A stretch of DNA of 64,000 nucleotides from Acetobacter peroxydans (GCF_006539345.1 NZ_BJMV01000008.1:1-64000); one strand, 5' to 3'; shown: positions 9,342-19,861, numbered from the stretch's first letter. Translations and numbers: made by a program. Notes: generated from the sequence alone by a model not told the origin.

Positions 9342-11540
9342 ATGAAATTTGGAGCTTCACTCGGTATAAGAACACGCCTGTTCTTGGCAATCGGCATCAT
9401 GTGCCTTTTTTCAACCTCTGTGGTCATGCTGATTGGCGTGAAGGAGATGTCTTCTTCCGAACTGGAAGGATCACGTCAACTCTTTGTCGAAACCCTTGCC
9501 TCCAACGCGGATACAATTGCCCAGTCCATCGGGGGCGTTACCCAGGAAACCAGTATGCTGGCGGCTTCCGTGTCCGGGCTGGTTTCCTCCCATGTCATTG
9601 ACCGCGACGCTCTGGGCGACATGGTCGCTCGCGCTCTTGAAATGAAACGCGCCAATGTGGTTGGCCATACGCTGGCATTCGAACCCAATGCGCTTGATGG
9701 ACACGACGCCAGTTTTGTTTCGCACAAATACTCCGATTCTACCGGACGTTTCGTACCCTACTTCTTTTTCAAACCCGATGGCTCGACCGGTGTAGACAAG
9801 CTGGTCATGACGCCGGAGGCTGGAACAGGCTCATGGTACGATCAGCCCCTGCATGACAACAAAACGGTTGTAACCGCGCCATATCTCTACCCGATCAACG
9901 GAGAGAATGTGCTGATGAGCACCATCAGCGTGCCGGTACGCCGCGCGGGCAAGGCCATTGGTATAGTAACGACCGACCTGCAGCTCACCTCTCTCAACTC
10001 AGCCATCGCCAGCCTGAAGCCTCTTGGCACAGGGAAGGTCGGACTGATCGGAACGGGCAATATCTGGGTAGCCAACAGTGACACTGCCCTTGTTGGCAAG
10101 CCAGTGGATGCCGAAACAGCCGCCTTTATCGCGGGCAAGGACAGCAGCGGACGTTTCATCACCGGAGCCAACGGCGCCCCGTGGTTTGAAGCAGCCAGTT
10201 TTATTTCCATTCCCGACACTGATGCAAAGTGGGTCGTCATCGGTATGGTGCCGCGCGCAACTCTGGTGCAGAAGGCATCCGTAACGCGCAACCGGATGTT
10301 GGTGGGCGCTATTCTGTCTTTTGCGCTGACCATGGCCTGCATCTGGTTCCAGGCTCAAAGCCTGAGCAAGCCTATCCATGAGATGACGCGACGGATGCGT
10401 GGACTGGCCGATGGCGATATCCAGTCCCCCGTCCCGGGGCTGGATCGCGGCGACGAGATCGGGGACATGGCAAAAGCCGTGGAAGTGTTCCGCGATAATG
10501 CACAGGAACGCCTGCGCCTTGAAGCCGATATCAAAGCATCGGAAGCCCAGCAGGAGCAGGAGCGCGTTGCCCGCGAACGCAAGGCGGCCAAGGATGCGGC
10601 GGATATCAAGTTCGCCGTGGACAGCCTTGCCTCTGCTCTGGCCCGACTGGCTGATGGCGATGTGTCCTACCAGATTCACGATACCTTCGTGAGCGGTCTG
10701 GATGATGTCCGCAACGACTTCAACAACTCCACGGAACAGTTGCAGGCCACGCTACGCGAGGTTGCAACCAACGCGCGCAGCATTGCGGTGGGCAGCGACG
10801 AGATCAAGGCGGCGGTGGACGATCTGGCCCGCCGGACCGAACAGCAGGCCGCCAATACGGAAGAAACGGCGGCGGCGCTGGAGCAGATCACCACCACGGT
10901 GAAGAACTCGACCAGCCGCGCACTGGAAGCGGGTGAACGGATTCACCTTGCCCAGTCCAGCGCTGAAAAATCTCGCCAGAACATGATCCGCACCGTAGAG
11001 GCCATGCGTGAGATCGAGAAATCCTCAACGGAAATCTCGAACATCATCTCGGTCATCAATGAAATCGCGTTCCAGACCAACATTCTCGCTCTCAATGCCG
11101 GGATCGAGGCTGCGCGCGCGGGCAATGCGGGGCTAGGCTTTGCCGTAGTGGCGCAGGAAGTACGCGATCTAGCACAACGCTCGGCAGATGCCGCCAAGGG
11201 TATCCGCACGATCATCAGCACCTCCATCCAGCAGATCGGCAACGGAGTGCAGCTTGTAAACAGCTCCAATCAGGAACTCGACAGCATTGTGGCTGATGTG
11301 CAGGAAATCAACCAGCACATGACTTCTATTGTTCAGGCTTCGGAAGAACAGTCCACCAGCCTGCAACAGATCAACATCGCCATGGGGCAGGTCGATCAGG
11401 ATACCCAGAAAAACGTGGCCATGGCGGAAGAAATCACCGCCACCACCCATACTCTGGCTTCCGGTGGGGCGGCACTGATCCGTATGCTGGAGCGTTTCAC
11501 GCTCGAGAACGATACCGGCGCACGCCGCGCACTGCGCTGA
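9342..11540 (+). CDS. Methyl-accepting chemotaxis protein with periplasmic Cache-type sensor
   Basis: This is a 732-residue transmembrane chemoreceptor. TM1 is at about residues 10-32, a dCache-like periplasmic ligand domain spans about 35-310 (with [20 protein letters not shown] and a second lobe ending [14 protein letters not shown]), and TM2 is at about 318-338. A HAMP domain follows, then a second HAMP-like segment near 430-480 and the signalling coiled coil. The hairpin tip near residues 570-600 reads [20 protein letters not shown]...[16 protein letters not shown]. No C-terminal NWETF-type CheR tether is present; the protein ends ARRALR. The gene stands alone, about 50 kb from the che genes. 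The ligand cannot be predicted. Confidence 0.93.
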   Translation: MKFGASLGIRTRLFLAIGIMCLFSTSVVMLIGVKEMSSSELEGSRQLFVETLASNADTIAQSIGGVTQETSMLAASVSGLVSSHVIDRDALGDMVARALEMKRANVVGHTLAFEPNALDGHDASFVSHKYSDSTGRFVPYFFFKPDGSTGVDKLVMTPEAGTGSWYDQPLHDNKTVVTAPYLYPINGENVLMSTISVPVRRAGKAIGIVTTDLQLTSLNSAIASLKPLGTGKVGLIGTGNIWVANSDTALVGKPVDAETAAFIAGKDSSGRFITGANGAPWFEAASFISIPDTDAKWVVIGMVPRATLVQKASVTRNRMLVGAILSFALTMACIWFQAQSLSKPIHEMTRRMRGLADGDIQSPVPGLDRGDEIGDMAKAVEVFRDNAQERLRLEADIKASEAQQEQERVARERKAAKDAADIKFAVDSLASALARLADGDVSYQIHDTFVSGLDDVRNDFNNSTEQLQATLREVATNARSIAVGSDEIKAAVDDLARRTEQQAANTEETAAALEQITTTVKNSTSRALEAGERIHLAQSSAEKSRQNMIRTVEAMREIEKSSTEISNIISVINEIAFQTNILALNAGIEAARAGNAGLGFAVVAQEVRDLAQRSADAAKGIRTIISTSIQQIGNGVQLVNSSNQELDSIVADVQEINQHMTSIVQASEEQSTSLQQINIAMGQVDQDTQKNVAMAEEITATTHTLASGGAALIRMLERFTLENDTGARRALR

Positions 11541-11547
11541 ACGGTAC

Positions 11548-11577
11548 TTCTGCCGGCCCATCACCGGGCCGGCAGAA
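11548..11577 (+). terminator. Strong hairpin after the chemoreceptor gene
   Basis: This is a perfect 12-bp inverted repeat, TTCTGCCGGCCC with GGGCCGGCAGAA, around a six-base loop, seven bases after the stop codon. There is no T-tract, so intrinsic termination is plausible but not certain. Confidence 0.6.
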
Positions 11578-11636
11578 CCGTGCCAGAACTACGCGGCACG
11601 GACGCGTGGTCACGCACCAAAGGAGAGCTTTCGCCC

Positions 11637-12968
11637 ATGCCGGAGCAACGGTCTTCTCCACTTCCTAAAAAGACGCACCCTGCCAGCCTGTCCGGGGTTT
11701 TCGCCAGTGTAAGCGTTCCCAAAAACGACGTACACTGGATCAGGCGTTTTCTGGCCTATTCCGGGCCAGGTTATATGGTGTCCGTCGGCTATATGGACCC
11801 CGGCAACTGGGCTACCGACCTACAGGGCGGCGCGCAGTTCGGCTACACGCTGCTTTCCGTCATTGTCTTGTCCAGCCTGATGGCCGTTGTGCTACAGGTT
11901 CTTGCCGCCCGGCTTGGCATTGCCTCCGGGCTGGATCTGGCTCAGGCGTGCCGGGCTTTTCTGCCGCCCATCCTGACACTACCTCTCTGGGCCGCCTGCG
12001 AACTGGCCATCATAGCCTGCGATCTGGCAGAGGTGATCGGCACGGCCATTGCACTGCAACTCCTGTTCGGCCTGCCGCTGATCCCTGGCAGTATCCTGTC
12101 CGCTCTGGATGCTTTACTAATTCTTCTTCTGATGAACAAAGGTTTTCGCTATCTCGAAGCCTTCATCATGGCGCTTCTGGGCACGATTGCCCTCTGTTTT
12201 GTTATTCAGGTTCTTGCGGCGGCACCTCCTGCCGCAGCCCTTCTGCGCGGACTGGCCCCCTCTCCGCAGATCATCCGCGATCCAGCCATGCTGTACGTGG
12301 CGATCAGCATCATCGGGGCCACGGTCATGCCCCATAACCTCTACCTGCATTCCTCGATCGTCCAGACGCGCGCCTACGAACGCACATATGCGGGACGGCG
12401 CGATGCCATACGCTGGGCTTCATGGGATAGCACCGTCGCCCTGACGCTCGCGTTTTTTGTCAACGCGGCCATTCTGATTGTGGCGGCAGCCTTCCACACG
12501 ACCGGCCATCAGCAGGTAGCCGAAATAGACGAAGCCTACCGCCTTATTTCCCCGGTGCTCGGGCTGGGGCTGGCCTCCACCCTGTTCGGTCTGGCGCTTC
12601 TCGCCGCCGGGGTGAATTCGACCGTGACCGGCACGCTGGCCGGGCAGATCATCATGGAAGGGTTTCTGAGCCTGCGCCTGCCCGCCTGGAAACGACGGCT
12701 GCTGACACGCAGCCTGGCCATTGTACCTGTGACTATCATTGCCTCGCTATATGGGGCACAGGGGGTTAACAGGCTGCTGCTGGCCAGTCAGGTCATTCTG
12801 TCCCTGCAACTGCCCTTTGCCATTGTTCCTCTGGTGGTGTTTGTTTCGAACCGCGCGGTCATGAAAGAATTTGCCATCTCCCGGCCCATGGCCGCCGTAG
12901 CGTGGCTAATTACGGCCGTTGTTGTCACCCTGAATATCCACCTGCTGGCAGACATAGTCATGGGCTGA
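11637..12968 (+). CDS. mntH: Nramp-family divalent metal (Mn2+)/H+ symporter
   Basis: This inner-membrane proton-coupled importer takes up Mn2+ and possibly Fe2+. Family hallmarks are the TM1 metal-site motif DPGNW (residues 54-58, in [13 protein letters not shown]) and the TM6 motif MPHNLYLHS near residue 231. About eleven hydrophobic segments fit LeuT-fold Nramp proteins, and 443 residues is normal. The ATG was chosen because AGGAGAG lies ten bases upstream; an earlier GTG has no such site. I see no Mur/Fur or MntR box or yybP riboswitch in the short upstream gap. Confidence 0.93.
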   Translation: MPEQRSSPLPKKTHPASLSGVFASVSVPKNDVHWIRRFLAYSGPGYMVSVGYMDPGNWATDLQGGAQFGYTLLSVIVLSSLMAVVLQVLAARLGIASGLDLAQACRAFLPPILTLPLWAACELAIIACDLAEVIGTAIALQLLFGLPLIPGSILSALDALLILLLMNKGFRYLEAFIMALLGTIALCFVIQVLAAAPPAAALLRGLAPSPQIIRDPAMLYVAISIIGATVMPHNLYLHSSIVQTRAYERTYAGRRDAIRWASWDSTVALTLAFFVNAAILIVAAAFHTTGHQQVAEIDEAYRLISPVLGLGLASTLFGLALLAAGVNSTVTGTLAGQIIMEGFLSLRLPAWKRRLLTRSLAIVPVTIIASLYGAQGVNRLLLASQVILSLQLPFAIVPLVVFVSNRAVMKEFAISRPMAAVAWLITAVVVTLNIHLLADIVMG

Positions 12969-13154
12969 CACGGATACATACACCCACACGAACAAGATCA
13001 CCCATTCAAAGGTACGGGCCTGTATATCGCAACCATAAAGCGGTTGCCTTTCATTTATAAAGCTGTTAGCGGCCCGCAGGCCTCATTTTATGACAGAGTG
13101 CATGACGTCTGACAGCATGACAAAGACACACTAGATTGCACAAAGGGAACAACC

Positions 13155-14519
13155 GTGTTTTTCGACAGTCATTTCAATGTGTTATCAGTTGAAAAACAGT
13201 GGGAATATATCATAGCCCAAACGCCGGCATCCATTCGTTCCGGCCTGCGCGATATTGTAAGTGAACATGGACGTTCCTGTGTACAGAGCTTTTACGCGGC
13301 CCTGATCGAACACCCGAATGCCGCGCTGTTTCTTGAAAAGGACATGATTGAAAAACGCCTGAGCGGAAGCCTACAGGCATGGCTGGAACGTCTTTTTCCC
13401 GCACAGGAAAACGACGTGCCAGAACTTATCGCCCTGCAAAAGCATGTGGGCGAGATTCACGCCCGGCTTGAGATATCACCGGGACTGGTTTCCTACGCGT
13501 TCTTTTTCATCAAGGTCAGCCTTAACACTTTTATCACGCAAAAGTTTGAGACTGAAAAAAGTCAGATAGAAGCCATTCTGTACTGTCAGTACATGATCGA
13601 CTTCGCCATGAAATACATGAACATGGCCTATAATTCTGATTTCAGGAAAAAAATAGAACAGGATCAATCCTTCAGGATGCTGTCTTTGGGGCAGGATCTC
13701 AATTTCGAGAAAGAAACCCAGAAAACAACGTTTTTTGACTGGAGCACGCAGGCGCTGTTCTGCCTGTGCGAACAACGCCCGGAAAACCTGCAGACCATTG
13801 GTGAATCCCAGTTCGGCCTGTGGATGAGCCATAAGGGACACGGCCTGTTCAAAGGCATGGAAGATTACACCCTGCTCCAGTCCATGGTCGAAAAAATAGA
13901 TCTGCGCATCGACGACATTCGTAAGAAGCAGGAAATTCCACCCGGCTTCGCGCTCGTTCTCAAGAACAATATCTACGATCTCACCCTGCTGACAAACCGC
14001 CTGTTCCAGGGAGTTGAAGCCCTGCAAAGCGGTCTGGACCCCCTGACCAAAGCCCTCACCCGGCGCTTTCTTGATGTCGTGCTTCAGAATGAAATCACTT
14101 TCTCACTGACCAACGACAAGGAATTCAGCCTGATTCTGATTGATATTGATCATTTCAAGCAGATCAACGATGAACATGGTCACCTGATCGGTGATGAAAC
14201 CCTGCGTTTCATTGCGGAACTGCTGATGAACACAATCCGCAGCAATGACTTTGTTTTCCGCTACGGGGGCGAGGAATTCCTGATTATTCTGACCGAGCGC
14301 GGACAGGATGAGGCCGTAGCGTGTGCCGAGCGTATCCGCACGACTGTAAAACAATCCATCGTCACCACTTCCACGGGCAACAAGCTGCGCCTCACGATTT
14401 CCGCCGGAGTGACAACCTTCAAAGGTGAAACCAAGATCAATACGCTTATAACACAGGCCGACCGGGCGCTGTACGAAGCCAAGATAGCGGGGCGCAACCG
14501 GATCGTGACTTTTCAGTAA
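13155..14519 (+). CDS. Globin-coupled sensor diguanylate cyclase
   Basis: This protein probably senses O2 through haem and makes cyclic di-GMP. Residues about 10-165 match a sensor globin: HVGEIHARLEISPGLV resembles the proximal-His helix of E. coli DosC and Bordetella BpeGReg, with His102 the likely haem ligand. A helical middle domain (about 170-285) precedes the GGDEF domain. The active site is RYGGEEF (GGEEF at 371-375), with an intact inhibitory I-site RSND at 362-365, so product feedback is expected. The start is GTG preceded by AAAGGGA. C-di-GMP usually opposes swimming, and the flagellar island begins about 3 kb downstream. Haem binding is inferred from sequence. Confidence 0.85.
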   Translation: MFFDSHFNVLSVEKQWEYIIAQTPASIRSGLRDIVSEHGRSCVQSFYAALIEHPNAALFLEKDMIEKRLSGSLQAWLERLFPAQENDVPELIALQKHVGEIHARLEISPGLVSYAFFFIKVSLNTFITQKFETEKSQIEAILYCQYMIDFAMKYMNMAYNSDFRKKIEQDQSFRMLSLGQDLNFEKETQKTTFFDWSTQALFCLCEQRPENLQTIGESQFGLWMSHKGHGLFKGMEDYTLLQSMVEKIDLRIDDIRKKQEIPPGFALVLKNNIYDLTLLTNRLFQGVEALQSGLDPLTKALTRRFLDVVLQNEITFSLTNDKEFSLILIDIDHFKQINDEHGHLIGDETLRFIAELLMNTIRSNDFVFRYGGEEFLIILTERGQDEAVACAERIRTTVKQSIVTTSTGNKLRLTISAGVTTFKGETKINTLITQADRALYEAKIAGRNRIVTFQ

Positions 14520-14593
14520 CCTCGCTCAACCGACTTAACGAACAGCCGCGCCTACTGTTGACATTCCAGTGATGAAATCTATCTTCCGGCGCG

Positions 14594-14767
14594 TCTGGTT
14601 CCTTTGCAGACAACGTGTTTTCTGCAAAGGCTAAGAGGGAAGCCGGTGTAAATCCGGTGCTGTCCCCGCAACTGTAAGCGTCGAGTATCAGGCCATGTAC
14701 CACTGAAGCCACACGCTTCGGGAAGGGGCCTTGATGCGATGACACGCGAGCCAGGAGACCTGCCAGA
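14594..14767 (+). ncRNA. Cobalamin riboswitch aptamer
   Basis: The conserved core reads AGCCGGTGTAAATCCGGTGC followed by TGTCCCCGCAACTGTAA, and the 3' part has the GCCAGGAGACCTGCC box. P1 can form between TCTGG (14594-14598) and CCAGA (14763-14767), and a perfect 10-bp arm CCTTTGCAGA/TCTGCAAAGG sits at 14601-14630. It lies upstream of the TonB-dependent receptor gene, the classical place for B12 control of outer-membrane uptake. Confidence 0.95.
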
Positions 14768-14874
14768 TAAAATAGCAACCACCGGCGGGGTGACCGGGAA
14801 GGAGCGCACAGCCCTGCCCGGCCTTGCCTTCTTGTCCCTGCCGGGCATGTGCAGGCGTATCTGCCCCTTCTACC

Positions 14875-14898
14875 CCTGCCTTTTCAGGCAGGTTTTTT
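14875..14898 (+). terminator. Riboswitch expression platform: terminator overlapping the receptor RBS
   Basis: The stem CCTGCC/GGCAGG has a six-base loop and is followed by TTTTTT, ending one base before the receptor ATG. The 3' arm GGCAGG is also the only Shine-Dalgarno-like sequence for that start. Folding would therefore stop transcription and hide the ribosome site together when cobalamin is bound upstream. Confidence 0.75.
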
Positions 14899-14899
14899 C

Positions 14900-17080
14900 A
14901 TGTATTCCGCATTCAGGCTTTTCTTGCCTGCACAATACCGCCCGACGTGCTCGGTTCTTTACGGTCTGGCCGCATTAGGGCTGCTGAGCGACATCACGCA
15001 GGCAGCCACCCCATCGACCAGCCAGCAGAACAAGACAACGCGCCAGCCCAACCTAAAACCATCGGCCAAAACGGAACGGATCATAGTGACAGCCTCGCGT
15101 CGCAATCTTACGGGACGCGCCACGACGGCCAGCGAAGGTTCCATTACCGGAACGGAGCTACGGTTGCGACCCACTTATCGTATTGGTCAGATTCTTGAGG
15201 CGGTACCGGGCCTGGTCGTGACGTCCCATTCCGGCGAGGGCAAGGCCAACCAGTTCCTGCTACGTGGCTTCAACCTTGATCACGGCACCGATCTGGCCAG
15301 CTTTATAGATGACATGCCCATAAACGGAGTCAGCAACGCCCACGGCCAAGGCTACACGGATCTGAATTTCCTTATCCCCGAAACGCTCAGCGGCGTCGAT
15401 TATACCAAAGGGCCTTTCCACGCGAATATCGGCGATTTCGGGGTCGCAGGGTCAGACCACATGAAACTCGCCTCGGAAATACCGCGTGAAATCACGCTCA
15501 GCGCCGGCACGCTAGGAGATTACCGCGCCTATGCGGGCGGCACGGTGCAGATGGCCAATGGAGACAGGTGGATGAACGCGGGCAATCTTTCCCACGCGGA
15601 TGGCCCCTGGCGCTACCCGGACAACGCCCGCGCCATCCGCGCCCTGAGCCGTTACACCCACGGATCAGACCGCAAGGGCTTTGACATAACCGGCATGTTC
15701 TACAGGGGGCAGTGGCGCGCTACCAACGATCAGCCGCTCGAAGCCATGCGGAACGGCATGATAAACCGCTTCGGCTCGCTCGACCCGACAGATGGCGGCT
15801 TTTCCGAGCGTTACAGCCTGTCCGCGCACCAGCATATGAACGGAGAAAACTGGCATTGGGTCAACAGTGCTTTTGTCATTCATGACCGCCTGACCTTGTG
15901 GAATAATTTTACCCACTATCTTGATGATCCCGTGCATGGCGACCAGCAGGCCCAGAATGAAACCCGCACCACGCTAGGAGGCAGCAGCGCCTATACCCGC
16001 CACGACCGGTTTGCGCAGTTCCTGAGCGATACCACCGTGGGCGTTCAGGGCCGTTATGACTTCCTGTACGTGGACCGCCGCCATACCGAACAGCGCCGCA
16101 CGCTGCCCAACTGTACTTCCAGCGTAGGTTCTTATGTCTGCAATGCGGACAGCATTTCCCTTGGAGCCGTGGGCCTTTACATCCAGAACACTCTGCACTG
16201 GACGCCATGGTTCCGCACCGTTATCGGTCTGCGCGAGGACTATCAGGGCGGCGTGGATCATAATCTGGTGGACGGTGGCGCTACTCATGCCAGTCAGTGG
16301 CTGTTCCAGCCCAAAGGTAGTCTGATTTTTGGTCCGTGGAAAAAGTCCGAACTCTATCTGAGTGCGGGCAAAGGCTACCACTCGAATGATTTCCGGTCGG
16401 TTTCCGGCTCCTACTCGGTGGACAAATTCGCTGCCGGTTCTGTCTCCGTCCCTCTGATGACACAGGCCGTCAGCGGGGAAGTCGGGATCAGAAGCACTCC
16501 CCTGCCCCACCTGCACGTGCAGGTGGCGGCGTTCATCATCGATTTCGACTCTGAACTCAGTTACGATGGTGATGCAGGCGTAACCTCCCCCGGCCCGGCC
16601 AGCAGGCGGAAGGGGGTCGAATTTTCAGCCCAGTACAATCCCCTGCCATGGATCGAACTCAACACCGACCTGTCCTTCGCCAAGGCACGTTACCGCACCA
16701 ATGACCCGCAGGCCTATGGCATTGACGGGGTTTATGTCAGCAACGCACCGGACTTTGTCTGGTCTTTCGGCCTGCTCATAGATACGCACAAGCACTGGTA
16801 CGGTGGGTTGCAGGTGCGCTGGCTGGGGCCTTACGCGCTGATCGAAGACAACTCCCTGCGCTCCCCCGGATACAAGGAAGTCAACATCAATGTCGGGTAC
16901 CGGTTTACACCACGTCTCAAACTGGAACTGAATATTTTCAACCTGACCAACAGCCACGCCTTCGCGGCCCAGTACGCATACGAGTACCGCCTGACACCAA
17001 CCTCTGCCGCGTCGACCGGTGCGACGGGCCATGCGCTTGAGCCCACTTCGGCACGGCTTGCCATTACGGCAGGCTTCTGA
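14900..17080 (+). CDS. TonB-dependent outer-membrane receptor under cobalamin riboswitch control
   Basis: This is a 726-residue outer-membrane beta-barrel transporter energised by TonB-ExbBD. A signal sequence ends near DITQA (about residue 35), a TonB box ERIIVTAS lies at about 59-66, and a plug domain contains LRGFNLDHGTDLASFIDDMP and GVDYTKGPFHANIGDFG. The C-terminus ends in Phe, as barrels do. The ATG just after the terminator stem is preferred over a GTG 17 codons upstream, which would place the hairpin inside the coding region. Riboswitch control points to cobalamin, a precursor or cobalt as substrate, but the plug motif is not classic BtuB, so I give no symbol. Confidence 0.87.
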   Translation: MYSAFRLFLPAQYRPTCSVLYGLAALGLLSDITQAATPSTSQQNKTTRQPNLKPSAKTERIIVTASRRNLTGRATTASEGSITGTELRLRPTYRIGQILEAVPGLVVTSHSGEGKANQFLLRGFNLDHGTDLASFIDDMPINGVSNAHGQGYTDLNFLIPETLSGVDYTKGPFHANIGDFGVAGSDHMKLASEIPREITLSAGTLGDYRAYAGGTVQMANGDRWMNAGNLSHADGPWRYPDNARAIRALSRYTHGSDRKGFDITGMFYRGQWRATNDQPLEAMRNGMINRFGSLDPTDGGFSERYSLSAHQHMNGENWHWVNSAFVIHDRLTLWNNFTHYLDDPVHGDQQAQNETRTTLGGSSAYTRHDRFAQFLSDTTVGVQGRYDFLYVDRRHTEQRRTLPNCTSSVGSYVCNADSISLGAVGLYIQNTLHWTPWFRTVIGLREDYQGGVDHNLVDGGATHASQWLFQPKGSLIFGPWKKSELYLSAGKGYHSNDFRSVSGSYSVDKFAAGSVSVPLMTQAVSGEVGIRSTPLPHLHVQVAAFIIDFDSELSYDGDAGVTSPGPASRRKGVEFSAQYNPLPWIELNTDLSFAKARYRTNDPQAYGIDGVYVSNAPDFVWSFGLLIDTHKHWYGGLQVRWLGPYALIEDNSLRSPGYKEVNINVGYRFTPRLKLELNIFNLTNSHAFAAQYAYEYRLTPTSAASTGATGHALEPTSARLAITAGF

Positions 17081-17082
17081 AC

Positions 17083-17118
17083 AAAAAAAAGCCCTGACCG
17101 GAAAATACCGGACAGGGC
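17083..17118 (-). terminator. Terminator of the flgK-flgL transcript
   Basis: Read on the minus strand, the stem GCCCTGTCCGG/CCGGTCAGGGC (with one mismatch) is followed by eight Ts. It lies about 60 bases after the flgL stop, between convergent genes, and can also fold in the opposite transcript. Confidence 0.9.
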
Positions 17119-17176
17119 ATCGTACTTTTGTAAACCTTACCGCGCCCCGCCCAGGCAGAACCGCAGCAAAAGCCGC

Positions 17177-18259
17177 TTAGAGGTAGCTTGCCAGAGACAT
17201 GTTCTTCATGTCCGCCACAAGGGTAAAGGACGCCTCAAGCTGGGTTTTCAGCGTCAGTACGGCTGTCGATGCAGAAGCCGCATCAGCGTTACGTGCGTCG
17301 GACAGCTGGGTTGTCAGCATCGTGTTAACGCTGGTCAGCGCGGTGGCGCGTGTTGTCAGTGCGCTTTGCTGCACACCCACCTGCGCCTCCATATCGGTCA
17401 ACTGCCCAATGGTCGTGTTCAGCGACGTATTCAGCTTCGTCACCAGATCAGTATAACCAGGCGTTTCTGACGACATTCCCCCCATGGATGCGACGACCAT
17501 CAGGTCGCTCACGAGATCACGTATGGGGGAGCCCGTTGAGGTTGGAGACGCCGAAGACGTAGTGGAATTCTGCGTGGCCACCAGCCCAACCTTGGTGCTG
17601 GTCGTGCTCATGACCACCGATGCCTGTAGGGAAGCCGCCGTGGTAGCCGAAACCGACAGGTTAGAGGAAAAAACTGACGTTCCCGCCGCGTTATTGCTGG
17701 CAGCCGTGGTCGCGTCGGCCAGCACGGAATCCACGTTCGACGAGGTCAGACCGCGGACGGCTGAGGCGATTGAGGTCGCCATGGCGCTGCTGCCGATGTT
17801 TGTCGGATCTGTAACCGGCGCTTCCGTTCCGTCCTGCCCTGCGAAGACATAGGTGGCGCCGCTTTGGGTGTTCAGCGCAGTGGCCAGCTCCGACAGCAGG
17901 CCCTTGGCCTGCTCCACCACCGTCGCAACGGCCGTGGTGGAACTGGTGCCCGTAACAGTCGTCAGGCCGGTAGACAGCGACTGCGCAAGGCCCACGATCT
18001 GAGTCATTGCAGTGGCGGTAATGGAAAGGTTTGTCTGTGTGTTGGTGATATTGCTCTGCCAAGAGGCAACCTGTGTGATCTTGGGGTTCAGGCTGATGGC
18101 CGTCTGCCGTGTATCGCCCACACCAGCGTATGTTTCCGCCAGTGTACCGGCAGAAGTCTGCCAGGTATTCTGCTGCTGCATCAGGGTGATGTTGTCGATG
18201 GCGGCGCTGAGAATGATGGAGGCGCCGTCACCACCGTACTGCCCGATTGTCGTGCTCAT
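17177..18259 (-). CDS. flgL: Flagellar hook-filament junction protein FlgL (HAP3)
   Basis: FlgL forms the second junction layer between hook and filament. The 360-residue protein has flagellin-like N- and C-terminal coiled-coil segments (SIILSAAIDNITLMQQQ..., and ...ALTSVNTMLTTQLSDARNADAA) with a Ser/Thr-rich central region. It follows flgK by 21 bases and is the last gene before a terminator. No Cys are present, typical of exported axial proteins. FlgL is the better call over a second flagellin because of its partner flgK and the divergent N-terminus. Confidence 0.9.
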   Translation of the reverse strand: MSTTIGQYGGDGASIILSAAIDNITLMQQQNTWQTSAGTLAETYAGVGDTRQTAISLNPKITQVASWQSNITNTQTNLSITATAMTQIVGLAQSLSTGLTTVTGTSSTTAVATVVEQAKGLLSELATALNTQSGATYVFAGQDGTEAPVTDPTNIGSSAMATSIASAVRGLTSSNVDSVLADATTAASNNAAGTSVFSSNLSVSATTAASLQASVVMSTTSTKVGLVATQNSTTSSASPTSTGSPIRDLVSDLMVVASMGGMSSETPGYTDLVTKLNTSLNTTIGQLTDMEAQVGVQQSALTTRATALTSVNTMLTTQLSDARNADAASASTAVLTLKTQLEASFTLVADMKNMSLASYL

Positions 18260-18280
18260 GATCTTCTCTCCCGTCCGGCC

Positions 18281-19861
18281 TTAGCTGATCGCATTCATCA
18301 ACGCCTGGAACATTGTCTGAACCGTGCTGATGATTTTTGCGTTGGCGGTGAAGGAGTTCTGCAAGGTCACCACCTTGGCCATTTCATTATTGACGTTCAC
18401 ACCCGAAACATTCGCTACCTGAGCAGAAAGGGTTGTCTGCACATAGGTGGCGGAGGTGAGATTTGTGCTCGCATCCGAAATGGTCGCGCCCTGATTGGAA
18501 GTCAGGGTCGTGGCGAGCGCAACCAGTCCCTGCGAGCCGGAGTAACCGGTGGACTGGCCGCCGTCCGGCCCAAGGCCACTCGTCGGTGCGGCAAGGGAGC
18601 CGGATACATAGGACGAGGATGTGCCGTACGTATCGCTCAGGACGGTCGTAGCCAGCGTCGTGTCGCCATCTTTCGCCAGCGTGGTCGGATCGGCAGTATA
18701 GAGCGTGCTGACGGTGATCTGGGACGACAGGCCAACCAGCCCTATCGGAGCATCCTTGGTCGGCTGCGTCGGATCAGTTGTCGTAACCGTGCCCGACGGG
18801 GTGCTGGGCGAAGACGCCGTGCCGTTGGTGAACAACGCCATGCCCGCGCTGGAGAAGCGGTTCATCAGCGTATAGGAGAACGAGTCGAGCTGCGCCTGCA
18901 TCTGCGGATAAGTCTGATCACGCAGCGTGACATTCGCCCCGAGTGTGCCCCCGGTCAGATGTGTGGTGATATCCTTGCCATTAAGCGTAATGGCCGGAAC
19001 GCCGCCCGAAGTGGTAATGCCGTCCGCCGTTACCCCAGTTGCAGAGTAGTACATGGACGAGGTCAGCGTCGTGTCCTTGGTCGTCAGCGGCCACGTACTG
19101 GTGGGAATTGTCACCGTGCTGTCGTCCAACCCGGTCTGATCCGGCCGGGTCGGCAGCTTCGTGCCATCGGCCGTGGTAACGATCATGTCACCGTTCGACT
19201 TCTCGGTGTACGAAACCGACACTTGGGAGGACAGGCTGGACATGACGCCAAGGCGCTGGTTTTCCAGAGCCGAGGTATCCCCGCCGACAATCTTCAGCTT
19301 GACGATCTGCTGCGAGATTTCGCCAATCTGAGTCAGATCCGTGTTGATGGTGGAAACGGAGGCGCTGATATTGTCCTGCGTGGCCTGACGCTGCTGCGCA
19401 TAGGTAGTCGCCAGAGTATGGATTGTATCGACCAGCGAACTGGCATTCGAAATCACCTTGGACTGCGCCGCACTCGACTGCGGGGTAGAAGTGAGTGTGG
19501 TCAGCGCGGTCTGGACGTTGCCGAGTTCGTCCGCCAGCGTGGCAGTGCTGCCTGAGTTAGCGGAAGTCGAACCCTGCACAGAGGAGACGGCGGCAAGCGA
19601 ATTACTCATGGCCGTATAGGCAGCCACTTTGGCGTTCTGAGTGTACAGCGAAGATTGCAGAGCCGTATTGATGTTGAGCTGCGTGGCGCCCACACGGACA
19701 CCGTTGCCCTGCCCGGACACGACATCGGAATACAGCGTGGCGGTTTCGCGTACGTAACCCGATGTAGTGGAATTGGCGACGTTGTTGGAGACGACGGCGT
19801 ATTCACTGGTAACCGCGTTGAGACCACTGGTGGCGATTGATAACGACGATATCAGATCCAT
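18281..19861 (-). CDS. flgK: Flagellar hook-associated protein FlgK (HAP1)
   Basis: FlgK is the first hook-filament junction protein, exported through the flagellar type III system. The N-terminus SSLSIATSGLNAVTSEYAVV and the SNNVANSTTSGYVRETATLY segment match the rod/hook/FlgK motif. The C-terminal helix LQNSFTANAKIISTVQTMFQ is the conserved polymerisation domain. The length of 526 residues is normal. GAGGAAA lies about nine bases upstream of the ATG. The gene is 148 bases from flgF and leads the flgKL pair. Confidence 0.95.
   Translation of the reverse strand: MDLISSLSIATSGLNAVTSEYAVVSNNVANSTTSGYVRETATLYSDVVSGQGNGVRVGATQLNINTALQSSLYTQNAKVAAYTAMSNSLAAVSSVQGSTSANSGSTATLADELGNVQTALTTLTSTPQSSAAQSKVISNASSLVDTIHTLATTYAQQRQATQDNISASVSTINTDLTQIGEISQQIVKLKIVGGDTSALENQRLGVMSSLSSQVSVSYTEKSNGDMIVTTADGTKLPTRPDQTGLDDSTVTIPTSTWPLTTKDTTLTSSMYYSATGVTADGITTSGGVPAITLNGKDITTHLTGGTLGANVTLRDQTYPQMQAQLDSFSYTLMNRFSSAGMALFTNGTASSPSTPSGTVTTTDPTQPTKDAPIGLVGLSSQITVSTLYTADPTTLAKDGDTTLATTVLSDTYGTSSSYVSGSLAAPTSGLGPDGGQSTGYSGSQGLVALATTLTSNQGATISDASTNLTSATYVQTTLSAQVANVSGVNVNNEMAKVVTLQNSFTANAKIISTVQTMFQALMNAIS

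Noticed and set aside
14849-14899. GTG start for the TonB-dependent receptor
   Set aside because: It would put the riboswitch terminator inside the coding region and spoil the signal peptide.
17864-19555. 563-codon open frame on the plus strand
   Set aside because: It lies antisense to flgK and flgL, is dominated by Arg/Gly/His as GC-rich shadow frames are, and has no recognisable domain.
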